Source: Belnapia sp. F-4-1 (lineage in GTDB: Bacteria > Pseudomonadota > Alphaproteobacteria > Acetobacterales > Acetobacteraceae). Taken from it: DNA of 64,000 nt. The stretch lies in NCBI RefSeq assembly GCF_000802185.1, contig NZ_KN676113.1:1256607-1320606 (forward strand), in the 5' to 3' direction. A program made the translations under genes and the position numbers. Each line of letters opens with the position of its first letter. The first letter of the stretch is position 1. This document shows positions 41,130 to 50,877 of the stretch, piece after piece. Below the pieces are notes generated by a model. The model was not told the DNA's origin. It worked only from the letters and a program-made list of their open reading frames with translations, and ran no database searches.

Positions 41130-41450
41130 CTACCGGCGGAGAAAGTGTCCGTCGATGCGGTGCATGACAGGATCTGCGACGAAGCGCAGATGGGCGTCCA
41201 CGCGCAGCGCAGAAGCCGCAGTGCCGGACCATCGGATCGAGGCAAGGCCGGTCGGGTTGACGAACAGGTCGAAAGAGATCGCGCCGCCGTCCTTGAGCAA
41301 TGCCTGGCCGGATTCGAGGCGCACGACGCGGACACCGGTCCGAACCATGACACCGCGACGATAAAGCACCCGGACAACGCCTCACGCCGCCGCCGGCGCC
41401 ACAAGGGCCAGCGCATGCCCGGCCCCGAGCAGGATGACGCGGCTGTCCAT
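41130..41450 (-). pseudogene. Remnant of an NDH-like FAD oxidoreductase
   Basis: ATG at 41450 opens MDSRVILLGAGHALALV, the start of a type II NADH dehydrogenase-like Rossmann domain similar to the N-terminal half of the SelD fusion. It soon hits a stop. The match resumes past a deletion with GVMVRTGVRVVRLESGQALL and FDLFVNPTGLASIRWSGTAA, the middle of the same fold, and ends before the FAD-binding GD motif. Internally deleted and truncated. Confidence 0.6.
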
Positions 41451-41801
41451 GCGCCTCGTCAGGCGTGGGCCCAAATGCGTGCCTGTGTCCGTGCGGCAGT
41501 GTAGTGATGAGTCATCACTGCAGCAGCACCGGCGCTGCATCCAGGCGGATGCGTAACAGCGAGCAGGGCTTGCGCCACAGGTCCTTCCCGCCCCGTTATT
41601 TCGACTGCCGATGCAATTGGTTCGTCCTGACTAGAGATACCCGTCAGTAGCGAGCGACATTGTGCCTCGACGCCCTCGCGGAGTACCGCAAGGTCCTGTC
41701 GCAACAGCAACGGAAGTGCAGTTGCGCTTTTCAATCCAGCACTGGCGCCTGGCATAGGCAGCGGCTTCGACACCTTCGCAGCATTGACCGCTTGGCCTGC
41801 A
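41451..41801. other. Spacer downstream of ku; one doubtful small frame
   Basis: A minus-strand frame from GTG 41773 to 41459 (104 residues, including LPLLLRQDLAVLREGVEAQC) has protein-like composition and a helical middle but no recognised family and no clear ribosome-binding site. I do not call it a gene. Nothing else stands out. Confidence 0.3.
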
Positions 41802-42686
41802 TCACGGGGCCGCAGCCCGGCGTTTCGCCGTCGTGGCCTTAGGCTTCGTGGCGGCCGGCGCCTTGGCCTTGCGCGTCGTGCTCCTGGCCGGCTTGTCCTC
41901 CGCCGCTTCGCCCAGGCTGCGCTTCAGCGCCGTCATCAAGTCGATGACGTTGTCGCGCTGAGGTTCCTCCTCAGCCTCCGGCTGCTCCTCGCCGCGAAGC
42001 TTCGCCTCGATCACCTCGCGCAGCCGCGCCTCGTAGCGGTCTTCCATATCGGCCGGCGCAAAGCGCTGGGTTTGACGATCGACCAGCTGCGTCGCCAGCC
42101 GGACCATGGCGGCGTCGGGCTTCCCGGCATGCAAGCCGACAAAAAGCTCCTCCGGGTCGTGCAGCTCCTTGGGGTCGTTCAGGGTATGCAGCACAAGGCC
42201 GCGGCCCAGCGGCATGATGGCGACCGAGCGCTCGCGCCGGGCGATGACCAGCCGCGCCAAGCCGACCCGGCCGGTCTTGCCGATTGCCTCGCGGAGTACG
42301 GCATAGACGTCCTGCCCGGCCTCGCCATCGGGGACCATGAAGTAGCTCGCATCGTAGTAGATCGGGTCGATCGCGTCGGCAGGGACGAATTTGTCGAGGG
42401 TCAGGACCGTGGAGCTGTCGATCTTCGCACGCTCGAAATCGGCATCATCCAGCAAGACATAGGTGTCCTTCTTGAACTCATAGCCCTTCACCAGGTCCGA
42501 CCGCCGCACTTCCTCCTCCGTGCCGTCATCGAGCGTGACCATGCGCACCCGGTTGCCGGTTTTCGGGTTGATGAAGTGGAAATGCAGTTCGGCCGAGGCC
42601 TGCCGTGCGCTGTAGAGGGCGATCGGGCAGGACACCAGCGCGAGCCGGAGGTGGCCGCGCCAGATGGGGTGCTGATGCTCGGCCAT
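41802..42686 (-). CDS. ku: Non-homologous end-joining protein Ku
   Basis: A 294-residue bacterial Ku that rings DNA ends and recruits LigD. The core beta-barrel domain runs from about 5 to 230: PIWRGHLRLALVSCPIALYS at the start, RVRMVTLDDGTEEEVRRSDLVKGYE-type block, DPIYYDASYFMVPD and SVAIMPLGRGLVLHTL. The C-terminus (about 240-294) is a Lys/Ala-rich basic tail, as in many alphaproteobacterial Ku proteins. Its ATG overlaps the ligD stop by one base (TAATG), indicating coupled translation. Confidence 0.96.
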   Translation of the reverse strand: MAEHQHPIWRGHLRLALVSCPIALYSARQASAELHFHFINPKTGNRVRMVTLDDGTEEEVRRSDLVKGYEFKKDTYVLLDDADFERAKIDSSTVLTLDKFVPADAIDPIYYDASYFMVPDGEAGQDVYAVLREAIGKTGRVGLARLVIARRERSVAIMPLGRGLVLHTLNDPKELHDPEELFVGLHAGKPDAAMVRLATQLVDRQTQRFAPADMEDRYEARLREVIEAKLRGEEQPEAEEEPQRDNVIDLMTALKRSLGEAAEDKPARSTTRKAKAPAATKPKATTAKRRAAAP

Positions 42687-45280
42687 TATCGGAACTCCTT
42701 CGGCAGGCGCTGGTCGACGGTCGCCATGCCGGCCCATGGGTCGCGCCGCTGCTGGCGTAGCCGCACCGGTACGGTGGCGATGGTAAAGCGCTGCGGGTCG
42801 AGACTGGGCGTCACCTCGCGCCAGGCCAGCGGCGTCGCCACGGCGGCACCAGGCCGGGCACGCGGCGAGTAGGAGCAGACGGCGGTGGCGCCAATACCGT
42901 TGCGCAGCCAGTCCACCAGGATGCGGCCGCGGCGCCGGGCCTTCGAGACGGTGGCGATGAAGCGGTCCGGCGCCTCTGTCTCCAATGCCCGGGCGAAGCC
43001 ACGCGCGAAGTCCCGCACCGGGCCCCACTCGGCCTCCCGCCGCAGCGGCACCACGAGATGGAGGCCCTTGCCGCCGGTGGTCCGGCAAAACGATTCCAAC
43101 CCTCCGTCCTGCAGCCGCTTGCGGAGATCCAGCGCGGCCTGCACCACCTCCGCAAAGGCCACGCCCTCGCCGGGGTCTAGGTCGAAAACGAGCCGGTCCG
43201 GATGCAGCGGGTCGGCGCCGCTCGCTCCCCAGCCATGCAGTTCGATGGCCGCCATCTGGGCGCAGGCCAACAGGCCGGCTTCGTCCTCGATTGACAGGAA
43301 GGGCTGGTCGCCCGCGGCACCTTCGCGGATGGCGGGCGGCATGCCGCGGTTGCCGTGCTTCTGGAAGAAGCGCTGGCCCTCGATTCCGTCGGGGCAGCGC
43401 AGCAGCGCTAGCGGCCGGCTGGCGATGTCCGGCAAGGCGCGAGCTGCAACCTGCCGCCAATACTCGGCAAGATCCTGCTTGATGATCCCCGGCCAGAGCT
43501 CTCGGTCAGCATGGGTGATCTGCGTGCCGCCGATGCGTTGCGCCCCGGCCACCGGCTTGACGGCATGAACAATGGTCGCGCCACTGCGATGCTTCGGCTG
43601 GAAGGAAATGCGGTCCACGTCCGGGTGGGGGATGTCGCGTATCACCTCCTCCGGGCCCTTGTCTTCCCGCAGCCCGAGATAGACGGCATGGCGCAGACGG
43701 CCGAAGCCGGTCCAACCGATATATTGTACCTCCGCCACCAGCTCCGGCCGTACCCAGTTGATCGCGGGATCGGGCGGCTCGCCGGCCAGCAGCAGTCCCT
43801 CCGGTGGCGTACTGACCATGCGGGCGAGGCGGCGGCTGAGCGATGCCAGTTCCTTCTCGCTGAAGCCGGTGCCGACGCCGCCCACATAGTGCAGCCGCGC
43901 ACGATCGTCGTGGAAGCCCAGATGCAGCGCGCCAAGCCCCTGGCGGCTGCCTGCGGGCGGCGTCCAGCCAAGGATGACGAACTCGTCGCGGCCCTGGCAC
44001 TTCACCTTGACCCAGTCGCGGGTGCGGACCCCGCGATAGGGTGCGTCGGCCCGCTTGCAGATGATACCCTCAAGGCCGAGGGCACAGGCCTGCTGGCGGA
44101 CCCGCAGGGTCCCGCCATCAAGGTGGTCGCTGAAGCGCAGCACGCCGCGCCAGTCGCTCAGCGGTTGCAGGGCTGCCTTGCGGTCGGTCAGCCGGCAGTC
44201 GCGCAGATCCCACCCATCGAGATGCAGCAGATCGAACAGATAGAGGAACAGGCCGCCTCGGTCGCCACCATTGGCCAGGGCTGCCTGCAGATTGGCAAAG
44301 GAGGACAGCCCGTCCTCCCGCAGCGCGACGAGTTCGCCGTCGAGGAGCGCGCTGTCGACCTTCAGCCGCGCGATGGCGCGTACGACCTCCGGCAACTTGG
44401 CGCTCCAGTCGAGGCCGTTGCGGGTGATCAGGCGCACATCCCGGCCGTGCTTGCGGATGAGCAGGCGATAGCCGTCGAATTTCACCTCGCTCAGCCAGCC
44501 GGTGCCCTCGGGCGGCTCCTCGACGAGCGTGGCAAGTTCGGGCTTCTGATCAGCCGGCAGCGGAGCCGGTACCGCGCCGGCGACCGGCGCGTCGCCGGTT
44601 GGGTGGGGCGAGTGGGCTGCCGGCTTCATGGCGACGACGGTGCCAGGCCGCGCTTCTGGCGCGGCGGCGGGCGAAGCTTGCCTTTTGGTCGCCGGCTTGA
44701 CGCTGCCCGAGGCGCGATGGGGCTTCGGTGCCGGCCGCGCCTCGAGCACCGCGGCGTCGGCGCCGGGCTGCTCGGCGTCGTCGTGCTCCTTGATCAGCAG
44801 CCAATTTTCGGCACGTTCCCCGCCCCGGCGCTTCATGCGGACCAGGACGAAGCCGCCCTCCAGACGCTGTCCTGACAGCCGGAACTTCAGCTCGCCGGCG
44901 GCAAGGTCAGCGGCGGGGTCGCCAAGCGGCTCCCAGCTGCCCTCATCCCAGATTTCGACCTTACCTGCCCCGTAGTTGCCCGCGGGGATGGTGCCCTCGA
45001 AGCTTGCATAGTCGAGCGGGTGATCCTCGACCCGGACGGCCAGGCGCTTGTCGGCCGGGTCGAGCGAGGGGCCCTTGGGCACTGCCCAGCTGACCAGCAC
45101 GCCCTCATGCTCGAGCCGGAAATCCCAATGCAGACGGCGGGCATCATGCTTCTGGACGACAAAGCGCCGCATCGCGCCAGTGGCATGCCCCGCTGGGGCT
45201 GGCTCCGGTGTCACGGCGAAGTCGCGCTTTGCGCGATAGGTTGCGATGGAGGTGTCGCGGGCAACGGGTGCACGAGCCAT
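42686..45280 (-). CDS. ligD: Multifunctional ATP-dependent DNA ligase LigD
   Basis: An 864-residue NHEJ enzyme in the order phosphoesterase, ligase, polymerase. The 3'-phosphoesterase domain (about 1-200) has FVVQKHDARRLHWDFRLEHE. The ligase domain (about 240-550) has the adenylation motif EVKFDGYRLL with the nucleotide-accepting Lys and LDGELVALRED. The primase-like polymerase domain (about 570-860) has DLDPGEGVAFAEV and TTGGKGLHLVVPL. The start at 45280 (MARAPVARD) is chosen because the longer version adds non-conserved residues. Pairs with ku directly downstream. Confidence 0.96.
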   Translation of the reverse strand: MARAPVARDTSIATYRAKRDFAVTPEPAPAGHATGAMRRFVVQKHDARRLHWDFRLEHEGVLVSWAVPKGPSLDPADKRLAVRVEDHPLDYASFEGTIPAGNYGAGKVEIWDEGSWEPLGDPAADLAAGELKFRLSGQRLEGGFVLVRMKRRGGERAENWLLIKEHDDAEQPGADAAVLEARPAPKPHRASGSVKPATKRQASPAAAPEARPGTVVAMKPAAHSPHPTGDAPVAGAVPAPLPADQKPELATLVEEPPEGTGWLSEVKFDGYRLLIRKHGRDVRLITRNGLDWSAKLPEVVRAIARLKVDSALLDGELVALREDGLSSFANLQAALANGGDRGGLFLYLFDLLHLDGWDLRDCRLTDRKAALQPLSDWRGVLRFSDHLDGGTLRVRQQACALGLEGIICKRADAPYRGVRTRDWVKVKCQGRDEFVILGWTPPAGSRQGLGALHLGFHDDRARLHYVGGVGTGFSEKELASLSRRLARMVSTPPEGLLLAGEPPDPAINWVRPELVAEVQYIGWTGFGRLRHAVYLGLREDKGPEEVIRDIPHPDVDRISFQPKHRSGATIVHAVKPVAGAQRIGGTQITHADRELWPGIIKQDLAEYWRQVAARALPDIASRPLALLRCPDGIEGQRFFQKHGNRGMPPAIREGAAGDQPFLSIEDEAGLLACAQMAAIELHGWGASGADPLHPDRLVFDLDPGEGVAFAEVVQAALDLRKRLQDGGLESFCRTTGGKGLHLVVPLRREAEWGPVRDFARGFARALETEAPDRFIATVSKARRRGRILVDWLRNGIGATAVCSYSPRARPGAAVATPLAWREVTPSLDPQRFTIATVPVRLRQQRRDPWAGMATVDQRLPKEFR

Positions 45281-45744
45281 GATGCAAATCCAACGTTGCG
45301 CGCGTGCCTCGGTTTCCCGTTCGGCCTCCCGCCAGGATGGCCCCGATGGCTCATCTCGGCCGCGGCGCTGAACCACGACTGCGCCGTCTGGAGGGTTCGC
45401 TCCGGTATCCGCTGGTCCTGGCGCCGCCGCATCCGATGAAGCGCACGGCGGCGATGACCCGTTCCCCTCGCCTCATGCTCGCAGCACGCTGGGAGCAGCG
45501 GATCAGGGAGTCGGTGCACAGGCGCGGGTGAGCGGGTGGGCTGGTCCCACCCGGTCCAGGGTACCGGGCGACGAGTGGCACCTGGCTTCGCAGCACGGAC
45601 CATGCGGTTGAGCACGGCGGCGGGCCGGCGCGGCTTCGCCTTGTCAGGCGGAGGGGACCTTGCAGAGGGCCTTCGGGCGAGGGCCCACCTTCTCCTTCTC
45701 GCGCGATGCGATAGGCTGTCATGCGCAAGGGAGGAACCAAGCCG
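45281..45744. other. 464-base spacer between ligD and the CMD-family gene
   Basis: Divergent promoter territory. No frame has family support and I see no intrinsic terminator. The GGAGG ribosome-binding site of the next gene lies at its right end (45730-45734). Confidence 0.4.
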
Positions 45745-46137
45745 ATGGCCAGGAGCGAGATGTATTCCAAGGGTACGGAGACGCGACGCGAGCTGATGGG
45801 CGACGCCATGGCCGAACGGATGGCCAGCACCGTCTATAATGACCCGCTGATGGAAAAATTCGCGGACTGGACGCGAGAGGCGGTCTTCGGCTTGTTGTGG
45901 ACGCGGCCGGGGCTCGACCTCAAGACCCGGGCGTTGATCACCGTCATCACCGATACCGCGACATCCGCCTGGCCGGAATTGCGCATCCATCTCCGCATGG
46001 CCCGCCGCCAGGGCTGGACCGAGGATGAGCTAGGCGAGGCGCTGTTGCACACCGCGGGCTATATCGGCGCCCCCGCCGTGCGGGAGGCATTGCTGGTCGC
46101 CCGGGAAACCTTCGCCGAGATCAATGCCGAGACATAG
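45745..46137 (+). CDS. Carboxymuconolactone decarboxylase/AhpD-like family protein
   Basis: A 130-residue all-helical protein with the CMD fold: WTREAVFGLLWTRPGLDLKT, RALITVITDTATSAWPELRI and LGEALLHTAGYIGAPAVREAL. The AhpD CxxC redox pair is absent, so it belongs to the decarboxylase-like side, which acts on lactone or unknown substrates. Start 45745 follows GGGAGGAA; ATG 45721 is possible but has no site. It stands alone. Confidence 0.85.
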   Translation: MARSEMYSKGTETRRELMGDAMAERMASTVYNDPLMEKFADWTREAVFGLLWTRPGLDLKTRALITVITDTATSAWPELRIHLRMARRQGWTEDELGEALLHTAGYIGAPAVREALLVARETFAEINAET

Positions 46138-46530
46138 CTGTCTCCTGGCAAGTGCGTTGCGCTCCGGCAGGTGACTGCTGACGGGGCCCGAGGCCAGGGG
46201 TGCGGGTCGAGACACCCGCACGATGGCGGTTGTAGAAGGCCCGGCGCATTCGGGTAGCTGCCGGGCCGTGATCCCGACCAACATCGTGCTGCTGGACGAT
46301 CCGGTCCGCATCATCGGCTCCCAAGCCGATGGCGCTGGTCCCGCCGCAACCCGGAACCGATCGTCACAGCGGATGGCGAGGTTGCCGAAGCCCCGTCCCG
46401 CGGATGCAGGCGGCCACCAAGGCCCATGCCTGCATCCGTGGCGTGTCGCTGCGCCGGTTTGTCATGATCTCGTGCCGATTTGACACGGGATAGCGGGCCG
46501 ATGGCAGGATCGGACAAACAGGAGCACGCC
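46138..46530. other. 393-base spacer with one perfect stem-loop
   Basis: GTGCGGGT (46200-46207) pairs exactly with ACCCGCAC (46214-46221) over a 6-base loop, 63 bases past the preceding stop, without a T-run. No gene is supported. An AGGAG site at 46520-46524 serves the next gene. Confidence 0.4.
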
Positions 46531-47283
46531 ATGCCCATCTTGAACCGGCCTGACGGCCGGATTGCCTACCGGGCCCAGGGATCTGGCTTTCCTGTCCTGT
46601 TGTTCGCGCCGGGCGGCCTGCGTTCCCGCATGGAAATGTGGTCGTCGCCCTCCGGCAGCCCGCCTCGGCCCTGGGTCGATTGGACGCAGGCGCTGCCGGC
46701 GGCCGGCTTCACCGCAGTCGCCATGGACCAGCGGAATGCCGGGAACTCCCGGAGCACGATCGAGGCCGATCACGGATGGCACACCTATGCCGCTGACCAT
46801 CTGGCCTTGATGGCCCATCTGGGCTTCGGGCGGTTCCACGTGCTGGGCGGCTGCATCGGCGGCAGCTTCTGCCTGAAGGCGGTGGAGATGGCGCCGCAGC
46901 GCGTCACCGCGGCGGTGCTGCAGAACCCGATTGGCCTGCATCCGGAGCATCCGGAGTATTTCCCCAACAGCCATGCCACCTGGAGCCGGGAGCAGCGCGA
47001 GGCGCGACCCGAACTCGACGGTGCTGCGATCGAGGCCTTCGGCCACAACATGTGGGGCGGCGATTTCGTCTTCTCAATCGATCGCACCTTCGCCCGGTCC
47101 TGCCCGGTGCCGACGATGCTGCTGCCCGGGAGCGACACGCCGCACCCCGCCGCGACCAGTGCGGAACTGGCCAACCTGCTGCCCGGGGTGGAGGTTCTCG
47201 AAAACTGGCGCGGCCCGGAGCATCTGGCTGCGCAGGAGGCGCGCGTCGTCGCTTTCCTCCGGCGCCATACGCCGGGCGCCTAG
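46531..47283 (+). CDS. Alpha/beta hydrolase
   Basis: A 250-residue alpha/beta-hydrolase. The core begins RIAYRAQGSGFPVLLFAPGG with the oxyanion-hole region near 25-32. A Gly-rich turn HVLGGCIGGSFCLKA near 108-122 occupies the nucleophile elbow, where the usual Ser in GxSxG is replaced by Cys (GGCIGG). The C-terminal half contains PTMLLPGSDTPHPA and WRGPEHLAAQE, which place the acid and His. Substrate unknown; a Cys nucleophile is uncommon and suggests a dienelactone-hydrolase-like chemistry. Confidence 0.82.
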   Translation: MPILNRPDGRIAYRAQGSGFPVLLFAPGGLRSRMEMWSSPSGSPPRPWVDWTQALPAAGFTAVAMDQRNAGNSRSTIEADHGWHTYAADHLALMAHLGFGRFHVLGGCIGGSFCLKAVEMAPQRVTAAVLQNPIGLHPEHPEYFPNSHATWSREQREARPELDGAAIEAFGHNMWGGDFVFSIDRTFARSCPVPTMLLPGSDTPHPAATSAELANLLPGVEVLENWRGPEHLAAQEARVVAFLRRHTPGA

Positions 47284-47705
47284 GATCGGCTGTAGGGGTA
47301 GCACCGGGCCCGGTCCAGCGTCATGCCGAAGCGGTTTCCGAGCGCAGCGATCGCCTCGCCATGGGCAGGGTACGGGTCGCTGTTGCCTTGGCCGACTATG
47401 ACGGGGTGCAGTTCCGGTTGGGACCGTCCCGGCTGCGGCAACATGGCCGTCACCAGCGAGCTTCCGTCATCGTCCCGCAGGGTGAGGAAGACCGGCATCG
47501 TTCGCCGGATATGGGTGGCGCGGCGGATGTCCTGCTCGATATAGGGAATCCCGGCTGGATCGAAGGCTTCCGAGGCCGCCTCGGAGGCGCGACGGAAATG
47601 CTTCTCGACCGCATGCCGCATGCGCTCCGATTCTTGCACCGCCTCGGCTTCCGTTTGAATGCGGAACCAGGTGCTTCCTCTTGTCCCGTCGCACACGTAT
47701 TCCAT
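47280..47705 (-). CDS. Hypothetical protein of unknown family
   Basis: A 141-residue acidic-to-neutral cytosolic protein starting MEYVCDGTRGSTWFRIQTEA, with no signal or membrane segment. Start 47705 follows a GGAGG-like site (reverse of 47710-47716). A long charged helix (ESERMRHAVEKHFRRASEAA) precedes a beta-rich C-terminal half (RTMPVFLTLRDDDGSSLVTA). I recognise no family. It converges on the hydrolase gene with a 4-base overlap of 3' ends. Codon use is normal, which supports it being real. Confidence 0.6.
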   Translation of the reverse strand: MEYVCDGTRGSTWFRIQTEAEAVQESERMRHAVEKHFRRASEAASEAFDPAGIPYIEQDIRRATHIRRTMPVFLTLRDDDGSSLVTAMLPQPGRSQPELHPVIVGQGNSDPYPAHGEAIAALGNRFGMTLDRARCYPYSRS

Positions 47706-47888
47706 GGACTCCTCCGTGAGGCGCGCGGCGACGCTAGCCCGACCCTGCCCCGGAGGGGAACACGGGTGCCGGGACCGAAGCGACATCGACGGGGAGCCCG
47801 CTGTCCATCCTTCGTGACTGCATTCACGCCGAGCCGGGATGGTAACCTGTCAAGAGGCAGCGCAGCCCCGGCTTATGAGGACGGGATA

Positions 47889-48711
47889 ATGCACAGGCGA
47901 GCTTTCCTTCACGCTGCGGCCGCCGTGCCGGTAGCCCTTGCCGCACAGGCCGCGGAGAGCGCGGCGGCCGCGCGCGTCCGGCGCTTCCTGGCGCCGCTGC
48001 GGTTCGGCATCAATGTCGAGCGCAGCGATGTACTCATGAATGGCTGGCTGACCGATGCGGTGCTGCGCGAATACACCGCAGGCGTTACCCATATCCGCAT
48101 CTATCCGCCCTCGGGCGGGCGGTTCCCTTTGGTGTCGCAGGAGCAGTTCGCGCTGTGGCTGCGAGCCAGCCGAGGCATCATCGAGGCCGGCATGACCGTG
48201 TTGCCTCGATGTCGTGGATGAGCGCTTCATGGCGCGGGACGAAGTACCAGACTATATCCATGTGATCGTCACCGACGGCGCCGACTATGGCGCCCCGGCG
48301 ACCATGATGGACGGGACGCTGCGCGTCGACCCGGATAAGCCGCGGCTGCACCAGTGGCACATGTACGAGCTCGATGCCGGGAATCTGGATGCCGTCCGGC
48401 GCTGGCAGGAGCGCATCCAGCACTGGGCCGATGCCAACCGCACCGTCAACTATTGCGGCAAATGGGGAATCGGCCCACCCGATAACAGCAACGGGGCCGC
48501 GTCCGACTACCGGCGGTTTCCCGGCCACACCCGGCAGGCGGCTCAGGGCTGGGGCAGCAGCACCCGACGCAATGGACGGTCACCAAAGGGGCGCTGGTGG
48601 CGGCTGAAGGAGGCCGGCTCCGCTAGGCTACGTCCGGAGATCGGGGCGGCCATCTCCGAAGCCTTCAGCCACATCGCCGGCCAACCTTGGTACAAGGACC
48701 AGAACGGCTGA
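47889..48711 (+). pseudogene. Broken exported glycoside-hydrolase-like gene
   Basis: ATG 47889 encodes an exported N-terminus (RAFLHAAAAVPVALAAQ, signal-like) and FGINVERSDVLMNGWLTDAV, then VTHIRIYPPSGGRFPL. The layout matches the start of the GH5-type enzyme at 49666. A frameshift near 48210 leads to the second frame: MARDEVPDYIHVIVTDGADY, YELDAGNLDAVRRWQERI and ANRTVNYCGKWGIGPPDN, the last like the C-terminal part of such glycosidases. The middle that would hold the acid/base Glu is deleted, so it is inactive. Confidence 0.6.
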
Positions 48712-48722
48712 GCGGTGCCGCG

Positions 48723-49453
48723 TCAGCGGCCCCGCCGGCGCAGCCTCTCCCGGATCAGCAAGGCGAAGATCGGCGGCGACTGGACCAGGTAACGCTTCGC
48801 CAGGCGCCGGGGCTCGCGGTACAGGCGGAATAGCCACTCCAACCCAGCCTTCTGCATCCTGACAGGCGCGCGCTGCTGGGCGCCGATCAGGAACTCCAGC
48901 GCAGAGCCTACGCACAGGGCCGTGCCGCAAAGCTTGCCCCGCGCCGACAGCCGATCTCCCAGCAGCTCCTGCCGGGGCATGCCGCAGGCGAAGATGTAGT
49001 AACGCGCCGAGTTGGCTTCGACGAAGGCGATGGTCCTCCGAAAGGCCTCCTCATCCCGCTCGAAGCCAAGCGGCGGTAAATGATGGGCGATGGGGTTGGC
49101 GGGAAATCGTCGGCGGAGGAGAGGAAGGTCCCTGGGCCACAGGCCGATGACGGTGATCCTGTCGCCGGGCTGCAGATGCTTCGTCATCAGCTCGACGGTG
49201 AGGTCGCTGCCCGGAACCAGGCCCGGTGTCGGCAAGCCGAGCAGGGTTGCCGCTCCGAGGACCACCGTGAGTCCATCACGCGAAGCAAGGCGCGCCGGTA
49301 CACCGCCGCCAGGGCCGGATCCTTGGCGAGCCGCACGAGATGTTCGGCATTCGGCGTCACGATGAAGCCGAAGGGTGCGTCCGGTGGCCGTGCGGCGATG
49401 TGGGCCGCGGCCTCTGCGACGGTCATGTCGGTGAATTTGAGGCCGAGCAGCAT
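48723..49453 (-). pseudogene. WecG/TagA/CpsF-family glycosyltransferase with a one-base frameshift
   Basis: The N-terminal frame reads MLLGLKFTDMTVAEAAAHIA then FIVTPNAEHLVRLAKDPAL and stops making sense after LRVMDS. The next frame continues at once with VVLGAATLLGLPTPGLVPG, RITVIGLWPRDLPLLRRRF and IFACGMPRQE, where GxPxQE is the family hallmark. Restoring one G at 49264-49267 would rejoin them. Such enzymes add N-acetylmannosaminuronate or glucose-type sugars to a lipid-linked sugar. It is either mutated or a sequencing error. Confidence 0.8.
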
Positions 49454-49665
49454 CGTGCAGGGAATGGCATCCGTGTCCTTGTTCGGCGCTGGGAGAACGG
49501 AGGGCATCTGACACGGAATCCATGCGGCCGGTTGAGAGTGCATCAAGGAGGCCGGCAACGGAATGGCCAAGCTTGCCGCTGCCGGGAGGTTTGCACGACG
49601 TATTGAGTCGGCAGCCTGCCGTCCTAGCGTACAACGGGATACCGCGTTCTGAGGTGGTGACATCG

Positions 49666-50850
49666 ATGGCAGTTTCGGATGGCTTGCATCAGGCAGCTTG
49701 CGGGTTTGCCAGGCGCCCGGGGTTGCGCCTCCTCGGCGTGATCGGTGGCGCGTTGATCTCGTTGTTGGCGAGCGCCGCGCCATCGCGCGCCGAAGCGCCG
49801 CCCGACCGGATGGCCACGCTGGCGCGCGGCCTCAACGTCGCGCACTGGTTCCGCTTCCCGCCGGACGGCAGTACCCGGGCCCTGCGGAATTACATGGATG
49901 ATGCGGCGATCGCGTCGCTCAAGCAGGCCGGGTTTACCTATATCCGGCTGGCGGTCGGGCCTGAAGTGGTCATGCGCGGCGACGGCATCGCGAGCGACAA
50001 GCTCGATGCGATCGTCTCCGCGATCGAGCGCTTCCAGAAAGCAGGGCTGGCGGTCATGGTTGAGCCGCATCCGCAGAATCTCGGCAACTGGAACCTGCAG
50101 ACCAATGCCGATGCGCGGCGGAAGCTGCTGGGGTTCTGGCGTGACCTGGCGCCGGCCCTGGCGCATTTGCCACCGGCCCTCACCTTCCCGGAGGTGGTCA
50201 ACGAGCCGATGTTCGCCGACCCGGCCCAATGGGACCGGATGCAGGGAGACCTCGTCGCCATCATCCGCGCCGCGCTGCCGCGGAACACCATCGTGCTGGC
50301 GGGCGCGGACTGGAGCAGCATCAACGGGTTGCTGCGGGTGAAGCCGGTAGCCGACAGGAATGTGGTTTACACCTTCCACACCTACGAGCCGCAGGTTCTA
50401 ACCTTGCTGGCCTCATGGGAGCAGGGGGTCGATACCGCGTCGCTGGGCAAGCTGCCGTTTCCTGTCACGGATCAGGCGCGTTGCCGGGCAGCCGTCGCCG
50501 GGATCCAGCACCAGCGGACCCGTGACATCGCCAATTATTGGTGCTCGGAGCGCCATGATGCGGCGACCATCGCTGCGAACGTCAACCGGGCGGTCAGGTG
50601 GGGACGCGACAACGGGGTCTCCGTCGCCTTGACCGAGTTCGGTGCGGTACGCGCGCTCAACGAGGACTCGCGGAACGCCTATCTCGAAGCGGTCCGGCAG
50701 GCCGCCGACCAGGCAAGGATCGGCTGGGGCTTGTGGGCGCTGGAGGACAGCATGGGCTTCGCCATCCAGCCCGGCCGCTATTCGGCATCCACCACCCTGC
50801 CGCCCGGGGTCATGCGGGCGCTCGGGTTGCCCCCGGCCAGCCGGCGCTGA
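49666..50850 (+). CDS. Exported glycoside hydrolase, GH5 (cellulase-like)
   Basis: A 394-residue secreted glycosidase. The signal peptide (LRLLGVIGGALISLLASAAP) is cut near residue 42. The TIM-barrel starts RGLNVAHWFRFPPDG. FPEVVNEPMF carries the acid/base (Glu180) and SVALTEFGAV carries the nucleophile (Glu324), both intact. Start 49666 follows GAGGTGG. The neighbours are EPS-type sugar genes, so it may trim the polymer made by this cluster, as cellulases do in cellulose operons; that role is inferred. Confidence 0.85.
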   Translation: MAVSDGLHQAACGFARRPGLRLLGVIGGALISLLASAAPSRAEAPPDRMATLARGLNVAHWFRFPPDGSTRALRNYMDDAAIASLKQAGFTYIRLAVGPEVVMRGDGIASDKLDAIVSAIERFQKAGLAVMVEPHPQNLGNWNLQTNADARRKLLGFWRDLAPALAHLPPALTFPEVVNEPMFADPAQWDRMQGDLVAIIRAALPRNTIVLAGADWSSINGLLRVKPVADRNVVYTFHTYEPQVLTLLASWEQGVDTASLGKLPFPVTDQARCRAAVAGIQHQRTRDIANYWCSERHDAATIAANVNRAVRWGRDNGVSVALTEFGAVRALNEDSRNAYLEAVRQAADQARIGWGLWALEDSMGFAIQPGRYSASTTLPPGVMRALGLPPASRR

Positions 50851-50877
50851 GCAGCGCGACAACCGAAGGTCAGCGAC

